Positions 1 through 7,726 of a stretch of 50,882 nt of DNA are shown one piece after another (the stretch's first letter is position 1; the number at the start of each line of letters is the position of its first letter). This DNA is from Bacteroidaceae bacterium (lineage in GTDB: Bacteria > Bacteroidota > Bacteroidia > Bacteroidales > Bacteroidaceae), in the NCBI GenBank assembly GCA_024398615.1, contig JAKSIU010000017.1, positions 1-50,882 on the forward strand, read 5' to 3'. The notes under the pieces are model-generated. The model was not told the origin of the DNA and did no database searches. It was given only the letters and a program-made list of their open reading frames with translations. The position numbers and the translations under genes were made by a program.

Positions 1-22
1 CTGTGCGTGCTTTTGCCGCAAA

Positions 23-55
23 CTGTAAGATTCTTACAGTTCTTACAGCTTACAG
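23..55. repeat. Short inverted and direct repeat cluster (TTCTTACAG)
   Basis: CTGTAAG (23-29) and CTTACAG (33-39) form a perfect 7-bp inverted repeat with a 3-base loop. TTCTTACAG occurs at 31-39 and again at 40-48, followed by CTTACAG at 49-55. It could be the remains of a terminator or a protein-binding cluster. No gene is supported in 1-251; apart from this cluster the interval holds the promoter and leader of the next gene. Confidence 0.45.
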
Positions 56-161
56 TCTTCTGGAGATGGATACTGTCATTCCCCGCGGTGAGTGGATGAC
101 TGCCAAACGTTCACGGAACGGTAATCCGGAGGGTACCCTGCACGGAATCCGAGATAACCCA

Positions 162-192
162 TTGAATTTAGGGGAGTCGGTCATATATTTGC
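162..192 (+). promoter_or_regulatory. Bacteroidetes-type promoter of the FISUMP gene
   Basis: TTG at 162-164, a 19-base spacer and TATATTTGC at 184-192 match the Bacteroidetes -33/-7 consensus (TTG / TAnnTTTGC) exactly. The expected start of transcription is near 198, giving a leader of about 54 bases before the ATG at 252. Confidence 0.7.
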
Positions 193-195
193 ACT

Positions 196-216
196 GTGAA
201 TCAGTTCGTGATTCAC
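196..216 (+). promoter_or_regulatory. Perfect 8-bp inverted repeat at the transcription start
   Basis: GTGAATCA (196-203), loop GTTCG, TGATTCAC (209-216). It lies where transcription from the promoter at 162-192 should begin, so it is either a 5'-leader hairpin or an operator. There is no T-run after it, so it is not an intrinsic terminator. Confidence 0.45.
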
Positions 217-251
217 ATTCGTGTATTAAGAAGCTGTTTTGAAATCATTTC

Positions 252-1439
252 ATGAAAAGGTCGATTGTTTTTCCTCTAATCTACTTCATCAGTCAAGTAT
301 TATGCTATGGACAGAGTGATAATTCACAGATGATGATAGCCGTGTGCGACATTGAAGATGCAAAGTTGCTGGAAAACAGTATTATCGAGCAGAGGAAGGT
401 AAATGATATTGAGTATCTGTCTGCAACTTATGATGTTTTTCTGCTGAAGTGCAAAGTACGTCAAGTGCTGTCAGGTGAATATCATGCAGACACCATCTCC
501 ATGGTGGCATACCGAAAACCGTATCGTGACAGAAAACTTCTTGTCGAGTCACAGTATAGCCATGCTTTGCTTTTGATAAAGCCATCAGCTCAAGGATATA
601 TTTTGCTTGGCGAAGGCTACAATTCTGAAGTCTTTGAAACCACTGACAGACGATGGTTTGCAGCCTCCAAAGAAGCAAAGAAGTTACCTTACGTTCTATT
701 ACCCCGTGACAGCATACATTCTGTCAAGTTAATGGATGGTCAAAACACGCCATTTGATGGAGTTGATGCTTCTTTGATGGCTGACGCATGGATGAAATTC
801 TTTCTCCACCGTCCAAACAACTGTAATATGCGGGATTCTGCATTCTATGCTGGAATCTGCTATGAACCGGTAGATATGGGGCTGTCTGTCAATTGGGCGT
901 CATGTAATGTGGGTGCGTCCTGTCCTGAAGAGCCTGGAGGATATTTTGCATGGGGCGAGATTTCAGAGAAAGAATATTATTCTGAGGATAACTACAAATG
1001 GTATGAACGCGGCACTGTTGACAATAAAGCTGTTCTTGATTTTGAGGATGATGCAGCAGCGGTCCTCTCCAACGGGGAATGGCGTATGCCTACTGCCAGC
1101 GAGTGCAACGAGTTGCGAAGGAACTGCACAATTGAGTTTATCGAACAGAACGGTACGTTTGGGTATCGTCTCACCAGCAAGCTTAATGGGAACAGCATCT
1201 TCCTGCCATCTTCCGGTTGGTGCGATGATGACGGTTCAGTATATGATGATTGTGTCAGAATCTGGACTTCATCAATGGGAGATGGCGCTCCACCAGCTGA
1301 GTCATATTGTTTTGAGATAGTATTACGTGGAAGAGAACCGCAGAATCCTTATCCGATGGTTAATGGCGATAAACGATACAGAGGTTATCCTATCCGTCCA
1401 GTTTGCAGCATTCGGAACATCTCAGGCATCGGACAATAG
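252..1439 (+). CDS. Secreted protein with C-terminal FISUMP-type domain
   Basis: 395 residues. An N-terminal signal peptide (about residues 1-20, ending near CYGQ) implies export. Residues about 21-200 form a domain I do not recognise. Residues about 207-390 look like the FISUMP (Fibrobacter succinogenes major paralogous) domain seen in many Bacteroidetes surface proteins: VDMGLSVNWASCNVGA, then GGYFAWGE, WRMPTASECNEL, SSGWCDDDG and a terminal GYPIRPVC. The ATG at 252 has its own consensus promoter at 162-192. The gene converges on the antiporter with 2 bases between the stops. The role is unknown; surface display or binding is only an inference from the domain type. Confidence 0.75.
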   Translation: MKRSIVFPLIYFISQVLCYGQSDNSQMMIAVCDIEDAKLLENSIIEQRKVNDIEYLSATYDVFLLKCKVRQVLSGEYHADTISMVAYRKPYRDRKLLVESQYSHALLLIKPSAQGYILLGEGYNSEVFETTDRRWFAASKEAKKLPYVLLPRDSIHSVKLMDGQNTPFDGVDASLMADAWMKFFLHRPNNCNMRDSAFYAGICYEPVDMGLSVNWASCNVGASCPEEPGGYFAWGEISEKEYYSEDNYKWYERGTVDNKAVLDFEDDAAAVLSNGEWRMPTASECNELRRNCTIEFIEQNGTFGYRLTSKLNGNSIFLPSSGWCDDDGSVYDDCVRIWTSSMGDGAPPAESYCFEIVLRGREPQNPYPMVNGDKRYRGYPIRPVCSIRNISGIGQ

Positions 1440-1441
1440 TG

Positions 1442-2713
1442 TCAGCGTCTGACAAGGATAGCCAGCAGGGCGCTGAGGCCCAGTGCCATAGGGTAGTACA
1501 GGTTTGGAATGATGTCAATTGCTCCGACTCCGCTCAGTGACGATGCCATGAGCAGCTGGGCTCCATAGGGAATGAGTCCCTGAACCATGCATGAGAAAGT
1601 ATCAAGTATGCTGGCTGTACGGCGCGGGCTCAGATTGAACCGTTCGGATATGTTCCTTGCAAGTTCTCCTGTCGTGATGATGGCTATGGTGTTGTTGGCT
1701 GTACACAGGTTTGCCAGACTGACTGTGGCTGCGATTGAAAGTTCGGCTCCTCTTTTCCCTTTCATTTTGCCGGACAGGCTGCTCATGATGAAATCAAGTG
1801 CTCCGGCTTCACGCATGAGTGCCAGCATGCCTCCGGCAAGAAGGGTCACTATTATCAGTTCTGACATGCCGGCTATTCCGCTTCCGATAGCGCTCAGAAA
1901 ACCTCCCCAGCCGAAACCACCGCATGAAATGCCTATCACTGCATTGGCAAAAAGGCCGATGGAAAGGACAATAATCACGTTACATCCCAGCAGGGCAAGC
2001 ACGATTACTGCCAGATAAGGTATGAGTCTTATCCAACTTACCGGACCGGTCTGGAAATCTGTTCCGGCACCGGTCCCCTTGAACAGGTAAATGCCTATGA
2101 CGACAATGAAGGCCGGCAGTACAATTCCGAGATTCGACTTGAACTTGTCACGCATGCGGCAGCCCAAGGCCTGTGTGGCTGCAATCGTGGTGTCCGAAAT
2201 GAATGAAAGATTGTCTCCGAAGAATGCGCCGCCTACAACTACTGCCGCCATCACTGCGGTGTCCAGTCCGGTCTGCTGGGCAATGCCTGCTGCAATTGGC
2301 ATCAGGGCCACAATGGTGCCTACGCTTGTGCCTATTGAAAACGATACGATATTGGCTGCCAGGAACAGACCTGCAAAGGCAAAGCGGCTTGGGATAACGC
2401 TAAGAGTGGCGTTGACTGCCGCGTCAATCGCTCCCATTTCCTTGGCGGTCGATGCAAAAGCTCCTGCAAGTACGAAAATCCATATCATCAGGAGTACGTT
2501 CCTGTCGCCTGCCCCTTGCGAAAACACTTCAATCCTATGCTGCAGAGTTCCCTTGGAAATCATCATCGCATAAGCCGATGCAAGGACGAACGCAGCGCTC
2601 ACGGGTACAGCGTAAAAGTCGTGCAGGGCAATGGAGCTGATAAGGTAAATACCCAGAAACACCATCATGGGACTGAGTGCCAGCAGTCCGTTCTTTTTTG
2701 AATTGGCATTCAT
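1442..2713 (-). CDS. nhaC: NhaC-family Na+/H+ antiporter
   Basis: 423 residues, almost entirely hydrophobic helices separated by short loops, as expected of a 10-12 TM inner-membrane ion exchanger. The segments VVVGGAFFGDNLSFISDTTIAATQALG and LANLCTANNTIAIITTGELA are typical of the NhaC/ArsB-NhaD group; the exact substrate cannot be read (Na+/H+, or an organic acid as in some NhaC-type carriers). An in-frame ATG exists at 2752, but a perfect -7 box (TACTTTTGC, 2729-2721 on this strand) lies between it and the ATG at 2713, so 2713 is chosen. Divergent from the C10 protease gene. Confidence 0.85.
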   Translation of the reverse strand: MNANSKKNGLLALSPMMVFLGIYLISSIALHDFYAVPVSAAFVLASAYAMMISKGTLQHRIEVFSQGAGDRNVLLMIWIFVLAGAFASTAKEMGAIDAAVNATLSVIPSRFAFAGLFLAANIVSFSIGTSVGTIVALMPIAAGIAQQTGLDTAVMAAVVVGGAFFGDNLSFISDTTIAATQALGCRMRDKFKSNLGIVLPAFIVVIGIYLFKGTGAGTDFQTGPVSWIRLIPYLAVIVLALLGCNVIIVLSIGLFANAVIGISCGGFGWGGFLSAIGSGIAGMSELIIVTLLAGGMLALMREAGALDFIMSSLSGKMKGKRGAELSIAATVSLANLCTANNTIAIITTGELARNISERFNLSPRRTASILDTFSCMVQGLIPYGAQLLMASSLSGVGAIDIIPNLYYPMALGLSALLAILVRR

Positions 2714-2720
2714 ACTGGAT

Positions 2721-2729
2721 GCAAAAGTA
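2721..2729 (-). promoter_or_regulatory. -7 box (TACTTTTGC) of the antiporter gene
   Basis: A perfect TAnnTTTGC on the minus strand, 7 bases upstream of the ATG at 2713. Transcription should begin at about 2714-2717, leaving almost no leader. No clear TTG is seen at the -33 position, so the call rests on one box and the position. Confidence 0.45.
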
Positions 2730-2738
2730 GTGATTATT

Positions 2739-2768
2739 TTGTTCTTCCGCATTTTTCGGTATCTTTAC
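2739..2768 (+). promoter_or_regulatory. Probable promoter of the C10 protease gene
   Basis: TTG at 2739-2741, an 18-base spacer and TATCTTTAC at 2760-2768 (one mismatch to TAnnTTTGC). Placed correctly for a start of translation at 2791. Confidence 0.4.
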
Positions 2769-2790
2769 CACATCTTTTTAAAAGGGACTG

Positions 2791-4860
2791 TTGAGGAGAA
2801 CGTATAACATATTGTTTCTGGCGCTTGCCTTCTGTCTGTCAGCCACTTCTTCCTTTGCCCATGTCATTGGGGAGGATGAGGCCAGACTGATTGCAGCCGG
2901 TTTTTTCAACAATGGTTCCAATCAGGGGGAATATGCGGTCCAGAGTCGTGACAAAGGAATGGAACTGGAACTGGCCGATGAACCCGATGGGAAAATTTAC
3001 GTCTTCAACAGGGAAGACGGCCAAGGCTGGGTGATAGTGTCAGGGGAAAGCCAGGGACCCGAGATTCTGGCATACTCTTACCATGGATCGTTCAATCCCG
3101 ACCCGCGCATGGCGTCATCGGTCTTTCTGGAATCATACCGTTCTGCGATTGACAGCATTAGATGTGGTGTCTTTGATGGCGTGCCTGACACTAAGGCGGG
3201 TATCGGCTGGTCAAAATGCCTTGAAACTGCCAAATTCAATCAGAACGGAGACAGTTTCAATACTTCTGTTGCCCCTAAAGTTTTCGGTCGTCCCTGCATG
3301 GCTGGTTGTACGGCAACAGCTATGGCAATTATCATGAAGTACTATGAATGGCCGGAAAGTAATACCGGAAGTTTCAGTTACACGACAACGACAAGAAAAC
3401 TTCATCAGGAGTATGATTTTGCGGCAAATCCGTTTCGGTGGAAGGAGATGGAAAATGTGCCATCAACCTTGTCAAGCGCTGCAGTATCAGAACTTATAAG
3501 GGCTTGTGGCGTGTCTGTGGCTATGGATTATGATAATGATGTAAGTTCTGCATATCTGACTACCGTCCAGTATGCATTACGTCACTATTTTCATTATGAT
3601 TATGCCATGTATCTGTATCGTGAGCTCTATGATACGGAGGACTGGAATGCAATTCTTCGTGTCGAAATTGCTGCTGATCGGCCCGTTGCCGTTTTAGGTG
3701 GTGGTTCAAGGGGATGGCATACGTTTGTGCTTGACGGTTATGATGACCGTGGGCTGTTTCACTACAATCTTGGCTGGGGAGGGTCCAATGACGGATTCTA
3801 TTCAGACGGGATGATTTCGCCTGATCATTACTCGGTGTCAAACGCTCTGGTAGGAATCAAACCGGGCAGGATGGATGTTGAGGATTTTGCTTCTCCATTT
3901 CTCTATAACCGGATTTATACCACAGTCGATGGAAATCTTGCTCCAGGATACGTGTTTGATGTTGATGTTTTCAATCTGACTAATATGTCGAATCAGGATT
4001 TTGAAGGAAGCATCAGGGTGGATGTCTATTCATCGGACAACAAGTATCGTTTTACAGTGCATCCGGGTTATTCAGCAGGCCCATGTCCGCCCGGATCATT
4101 TTGGAAACAATTTCCCCTGGAATATTGTCAGATTGATCCGATGAACAGAATACAGCCGTCAGACAGGATTGCAATCAGTACATCGGCCGATGGTGAAAAG
4201 ACATGGCAGCCGGTGTACAGCAGCTCATCGCTTTTTCATGACATTCCAGTATCCGGATACGGTACGGATGCCATTCTGTATTCACAACTGTCATTTTATG
4301 GAAATGATCAGTGCATCAGCGTGAGCGGACAGGTTGGGTTCAGTCCTTTTTACACGAATACATCGGCAATTATTAATTTTTCGAGGACAACAGCTTTCAG
4401 CGGAACTTTGGATCTGATGGTGTGCGATACTCTGGACTGGTCGATAGTGGACAGGCTGTCTACAAACAAATTTGATCATGTCGGTTATTCCAATGGCATA
4501 TATGGAAAGTTTGGAAGGGTGTCAATAGCCAAGGATATTGTTCTGAAACCGACATATGCGATAGCTGTCTATTCAAAACTGTCCGGAATGTCCGAACATG
4601 CACTTGTTTGTTCCTCTTCCCGAGACCCCATATATATCAGGCTTGAGGATTTCATAGACATTCCCAATACGGTTGATGCACCTCCAAACGGGTATCTTTC
4701 CGGTTTGGCACGGATTTATTCTCTTGATGGCAAGGCGGCTGGTTCATTTGAGGTAAAAGAACCGGGTGTTGTGCCGGAAAGGGCTGTTCAAAGTCTTGAA
4801 TCGGGAATATGGCTTGTCAAATTTCCGGGAGGTGAGGCTCATCTGATTTCAATTGAATAA
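2791..4860 (+). CDS. C10-family (streptopain-like) secreted cysteine protease
   Basis: 689 residues with a signal peptide (about 1-23), a Spi/propeptide-like segment (about 24-140) and a C10 catalytic domain. The nucleophile is predicted as Cys173 in GCTATAMAII and the general base as His310 in GWHTFVLDGYD, followed by the conserved NLGWGGSNDGFY. The C-terminal half (about 350-630) has beta-rich repeats, and the last 50 residues (IYSLDGKAAG ... GIWLVKFPGG) resemble a type IX secretion sorting domain, in line with the por genes at 42-49 kb. Only a TTG start fits; no ATG or GTG precedes the signal peptide. The cupin gene begins 14 bases downstream, probably co-transcribed. Confidence 0.88.
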   Translation: MRRTYNILFLALAFCLSATSSFAHVIGEDEARLIAAGFFNNGSNQGEYAVQSRDKGMELELADEPDGKIYVFNREDGQGWVIVSGESQGPEILAYSYHGSFNPDPRMASSVFLESYRSAIDSIRCGVFDGVPDTKAGIGWSKCLETAKFNQNGDSFNTSVAPKVFGRPCMAGCTATAMAIIMKYYEWPESNTGSFSYTTTTRKLHQEYDFAANPFRWKEMENVPSTLSSAAVSELIRACGVSVAMDYDNDVSSAYLTTVQYALRHYFHYDYAMYLYRELYDTEDWNAILRVEIAADRPVAVLGGGSRGWHTFVLDGYDDRGLFHYNLGWGGSNDGFYSDGMISPDHYSVSNALVGIKPGRMDVEDFASPFLYNRIYTTVDGNLAPGYVFDVDVFNLTNMSNQDFEGSIRVDVYSSDNKYRFTVHPGYSAGPCPPGSFWKQFPLEYCQIDPMNRIQPSDRIAISTSADGEKTWQPVYSSSSLFHDIPVSGYGTDAILYSQLSFYGNDQCISVSGQVGFSPFYTNTSAIINFSRTTAFSGTLDLMVCDTLDWSIVDRLSTNKFDHVGYSNGIYGKFGRVSIAKDIVLKPTYAIAVYSKLSGMSEHALVCSSSRDPIYIRLEDFIDIPNTVDAPPNGYLSGLARIYSLDGKAAGSFEVKEPGVVPERAVQSLESGIWLVKFPGGEAHLISIE

Positions 4861-4874
4861 AAAATGCTGATAAA

Positions 4875-5285
4875 ATGACAATAGACGATTGTAGAATAAT
4901 TGACCTTCCCCGAATCGTGGACGAACGGGGGAATCTGTCGTTCGCACAGAATGGAGACCAGGTTCCATTCGATATCAGACGCGTGTATTGGCTTTATGAC
5001 GTACCGGGCGGTGAGAGCCGCGGTTCACATGCACACCGTACCCTTGAGCAGGTCATCATTGCTGCAGGCGGTTCGTTTTCAGTCACGCTGGATGACGGAC
5101 GACAGCGCAAGACATTCTTTCTGAACCATCCCTATCAGGGACTTTATGTGGGCTCCGGCATCTGGAGGGATATATTCGATTTCTCCTCCGGTTCGGTCTG
5201 CATGGTGCTTGCATCGGATAAGTATGTCGAAGAAGATTACATACGCGAATATCCCGAGTTCCTTGAGTACAAGGGCGTGAAATAG
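4875..5285 (+). CDS. FdtA/WxcM-like cupin (sugar 3,4-ketoisomerase family)
   Basis: 136 residues, the usual length for a single-cupin FdtA/QdtA-type enzyme. Family marks are IVDERGNLSFAQ near the start, RRVYWLYDVPGGESRGSHAH (residues about 36-55), LDDGRQRKTFFLNHPYQGLYV and the C-terminal SDKYVEEDYIREY. Characterised relatives isomerise dTDP-4-keto-6-deoxyglucose before a DegT-type aminotransferase makes a 3-amino sugar; such an aminotransferase lies at 9303. No rmlA or rmlB is present here, so the actual substrate is open. It is followed 10 bases later by the ATP-grasp gene. Confidence 0.82.
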   Translation: MTIDDCRIIDLPRIVDERGNLSFAQNGDQVPFDIRRVYWLYDVPGGESRGSHAHRTLEQVIIAAGGSFSVTLDDGRQRKTFFLNHPYQGLYVGSGIWRDIFDFSSGSVCMVLASDKYVEEDYIREYPEFLEYKGVK

Positions 5286-5295
5286 AATTCATGTA

Positions 5296-6552
5296 ATGAA
5301 CGGAATAATGGGTGCCGGTGACCGTTGGTTTGTCCTTCTGGGTGAGAATCCCCTGCTTTGGGGGCAGGTGTGTCATTTGCGCGAGTTGGGATACAGGGTT
5401 GCCGTGGTGGCATGGAACGACTGCCCGCGCATTGAAGGTGACAGGTATTTCCAGATTGATATCAAGGACAGCGCCGCAATAATCGCTGCATTGAAGCAGG
5501 CTGGTTTGGAAGGACATGTCCATGGCGCCCTTTCCAGCATAGATCTGGCTGCTCCGTCCGTCAATGCCATCAACGCATGGTGCGGATGCTGCACCATGCC
5601 CGAGCGTTTCAACCGTGTCCTTTCCAAACGTGACATGCGTGACTTGTGGACCAAGGCCGGGCTTTTCGGGCGTTTTTCTGAAACTGATGACTGTTTTACC
5701 CCGGAGAGCATTCATGAACTTAACCGTGAGAAAAAACTGATATGCAAGCCCGATGTTTCGGCCAGTTCGCGTGGAATAACCATACTGGAGCCGGGCAGGT
5801 CTCTGGATGTAATCTGTGAGGCTATTGAAAAAGCCAGGTCAGAATCATTCAATGGCCATTGTCTTATAGAGGAGTTTGTTGAAGGTCAGGAGTTTACTGT
5901 AGATTTGCTTGGAGACAGCTATGGTAATGTGAACTGCTATGGCAGTTCCATCCAATACCATTCCAAGTATGCCCGGAACAATCATGTCACGGTTATCCAT
6001 CATTGGAATTCCACATTATATGACACTTCAACATGGGACAGAATCGCTCAGTTCGGCATTGAATGTTACAAAGCTCTGGGACTTGACAGCATGTTCGGTC
6101 ATCTGGAAGTGATAATGAAGCCCGATGGTACTATTGTTCCTGTTGAGATGGGGGCCCGCAGCAGCGGATTCATCTGCAGTCATACGGTCTGGGAGGCATC
6201 GGGCCACGATTATCTGGCCGATTACATAAGCGTACTGCATGGCGGTCTGGTTGAGCCGGGCAATTATCTGAATGGACCGGTCTCAAGCATGTGGTTCGGT
6301 TACGATATTCCTTCCGGTACCCGTTCAAAAAACGGTGACATCAGTATAGTCCGTTATCTTGACCCCCGTATCAAGGTGCTGTTCGAACGCCATGACGGTC
6401 TGAAACAAGGTATGGATTTCGGTATGTATATCAATGACGGTGACCGTGATAAATTCGGATACGCCATTCTCAGCGGTGACAGAAATGTGTTGACATATGA
6501 AAGCATTCAGGCTGCAAACGAACGCTTTCTGAACGATTTTCTAATGGATTGA
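5296..6552 (+). CDS. ATP-grasp domain protein (carboxylate-amine ligase-like)
   Basis: 418 residues. An N-terminal Rossmann-like domain (about 10-110, VLLGENPLLWGQVCHLRELG) is followed by an ATP-grasp fold: KLICKPDVSASSRGI (lysine and glycine-rich nucleotide loop), CLIEEFVEGQEFTVDLLG, and the metal-binding glutamates in FGHLEVIMK and VPVEMGARSSG. Enzymes of this fold join a carboxylate to an amine or thiol through an acyl phosphate. The position between a sugar-modifying cupin and a nucleotidyltransferase-kinase suggests a sugar or surface-polymer substrate, but this is inference. The stop is one base before the next ATG, so translation is probably coupled. Confidence 0.8.
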   Translation: MNGIMGAGDRWFVLLGENPLLWGQVCHLRELGYRVAVVAWNDCPRIEGDRYFQIDIKDSAAIIAALKQAGLEGHVHGALSSIDLAAPSVNAINAWCGCCTMPERFNRVLSKRDMRDLWTKAGLFGRFSETDDCFTPESIHELNREKKLICKPDVSASSRGITILEPGRSLDVICEAIEKARSESFNGHCLIEEFVEGQEFTVDLLGDSYGNVNCYGSSIQYHSKYARNNHVTVIHHWNSTLYDTSTWDRIAQFGIECYKALGLDSMFGHLEVIMKPDGTIVPVEMGARSSGFICSHTVWEASGHDYLADYISVLHGGLVEPGNYLNGPVSSMWFGYDIPSGTRSKNGDISIVRYLDPRIKVLFERHDGLKQGMDFGMYINDGDRDKFGYAILSGDRNVLTYESIQAANERFLNDFLMD

Positions 6553-6553
6553 T

Positions 6554-7726
6554 ATGAAAAAGGTATTTGTAAGCGGATGTTATGACCTGCTGCACAGCGG
6601 GCATGTGGAGTTTTTCCGTCAGGCTTCACAGTATGGTGAACTGTATGTCGGAATAGGATCCGATGCCACCATCCTGGAACTGAAGCATCATCATACGGTA
6701 TATAGTGAGCAGGAACGTCTGTTCATGGTACAGAGCATCAGGTACGTAAAACAGGCTTTCATAAATCGGGGGAGCGGAATCCTTGATTTCGTTCCGACGT
6801 TGGATATTGTGCAGCCGGACATTCTTCTGGTCAATTCCGATGGTTCGTCACCGCTCAAGGAGCAGCTGTGCCGCGAACGCGGGATGGAGTACGTCGTACT
6901 GGACCGCGTGCCGCAGACCGGACTTGAGGCCCGTTCCTCAACCAGTCTGAAGCAGACGCCATGTCAGTTGCCGACCCGTCTTGACCTGGCGGGAACATGG
7001 ATAGACCAGCCATATGTGAGCCAGTATGCTCCGGGCTGGGCCATTACCATAAGTCTTGAACCGACTTTTGAAATTCGCGAGCGTTGTGGGCTTTCAACCT
7101 CTACCCGTAATATCATCAAGCGTATCTGGCCGTATCAGCTTCCGAATATGGACCCTGAGACTCTTGCCCGCCTGGTGTTCTGTTTCGAGAATCATCCCGA
7201 GCGTGAGGACGGTATCGTGAGCGGTGCTCAGGATGCCATAGGAATTTGTGTTCCGGGACTGTGCCGTCACTGGTATGACAATCATTTCTGGCCGTCAAGG
7301 ATAGAGACATGTCAGGACCCTGTCATTCTGGAGTGGCTGGAGCAGCACCTTGTGATGATTCCCATGGATCCACGTCCTGCAGGTTGCAGTGTGGTGACAG
7401 GCAAGGACATCACCCCAGTCAAGGTCCGTGCTTTGGCCGATGCTGCCGAACGTTGCTGGAAAGCCATTATGGAACGTGATCTGACCGCTTTTGCCAGTTC
7501 ATATCTTGATTCATTCCATGCACAGACTGCCATGTTCCCTGCAATGATACAGGGAAGTGTGCAGTCATATATTGACAGGTACAGTGTTATGGAACAGGTG
7601 CTGGCATGGAAAATGCCGGGAGCCGGAGCCGGTGGGTATCTGGCACTGGTAGTATCCGATGCTGCTGGGTTTGCAGCTGCCGACACCCAGGCAATCCGGC
7701 TTACAATCCGTCGTGGAGGGTTATGA
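6554..7726 (+). CDS. Fused cytidylyltransferase-like and GHMP kinase-like enzyme
   Basis: 390 residues in two parts. Residues 1-135 are a nucleotidyltransferase of the glycerol-3-phosphate cytidylyltransferase type, with the HxGH motif at 14-17 (HSGH) and a RSSTSL motif at 127-132. Residues 140-390 resemble GHMP sugar kinases: RLDLAGTWIDQP (142-153), a degenerate phosphate loop GLSTST (179-184), SGAQDAIG (223-230) and the glycine-rich motif PGAGAGGYL (355-363) seen in heptose and fucose kinases. The likely role is phosphorylation then nucleotide activation of a sugar. The order is the reverse of HldE, whose kinase comes first and is of the unrelated PfkB type. The kinase loop lacks its usual proline, so activity is not assured. 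The last 6 bases overlap the opposing lipoprotein gene. Confidence 0.78.
   Translation: MKKVFVSGCYDLLHSGHVEFFRQASQYGELYVGIGSDATILELKHHHTVYSEQERLFMVQSIRYVKQAFINRGSGILDFVPTLDIVQPDILLVNSDGSSPLKEQLCRERGMEYVVLDRVPQTGLEARSSTSLKQTPCQLPTRLDLAGTWIDQPYVSQYAPGWAITISLEPTFEIRERCGLSTSTRNIIKRIWPYQLPNMDPETLARLVFCFENHPEREDGIVSGAQDAIGICVPGLCRHWYDNHFWPSRIETCQDPVILEWLEQHLVMIPMDPRPAGCSVVTGKDITPVKVRALADAAERCWKAIMERDLTAFASSYLDSFHAQTAMFPAMIQGSVQSYIDRYSVMEQVLAWKMPGAGAGGYLALVVSDAAGFAAADTQAIRLTIRRGGL

Noticed and set aside
3-242. 79-residue open frame on the plus strand at the window start
   Set aside because: No recognisable domain, it contains the promoter at 162-192 and the leader repeat of the next gene, and its composition is not protein-like.
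5083-5715. 210-residue frame antisense to the cupin and ATP-grasp genes
   Set aside because: Overlaps two supported genes and shows no domain pattern.
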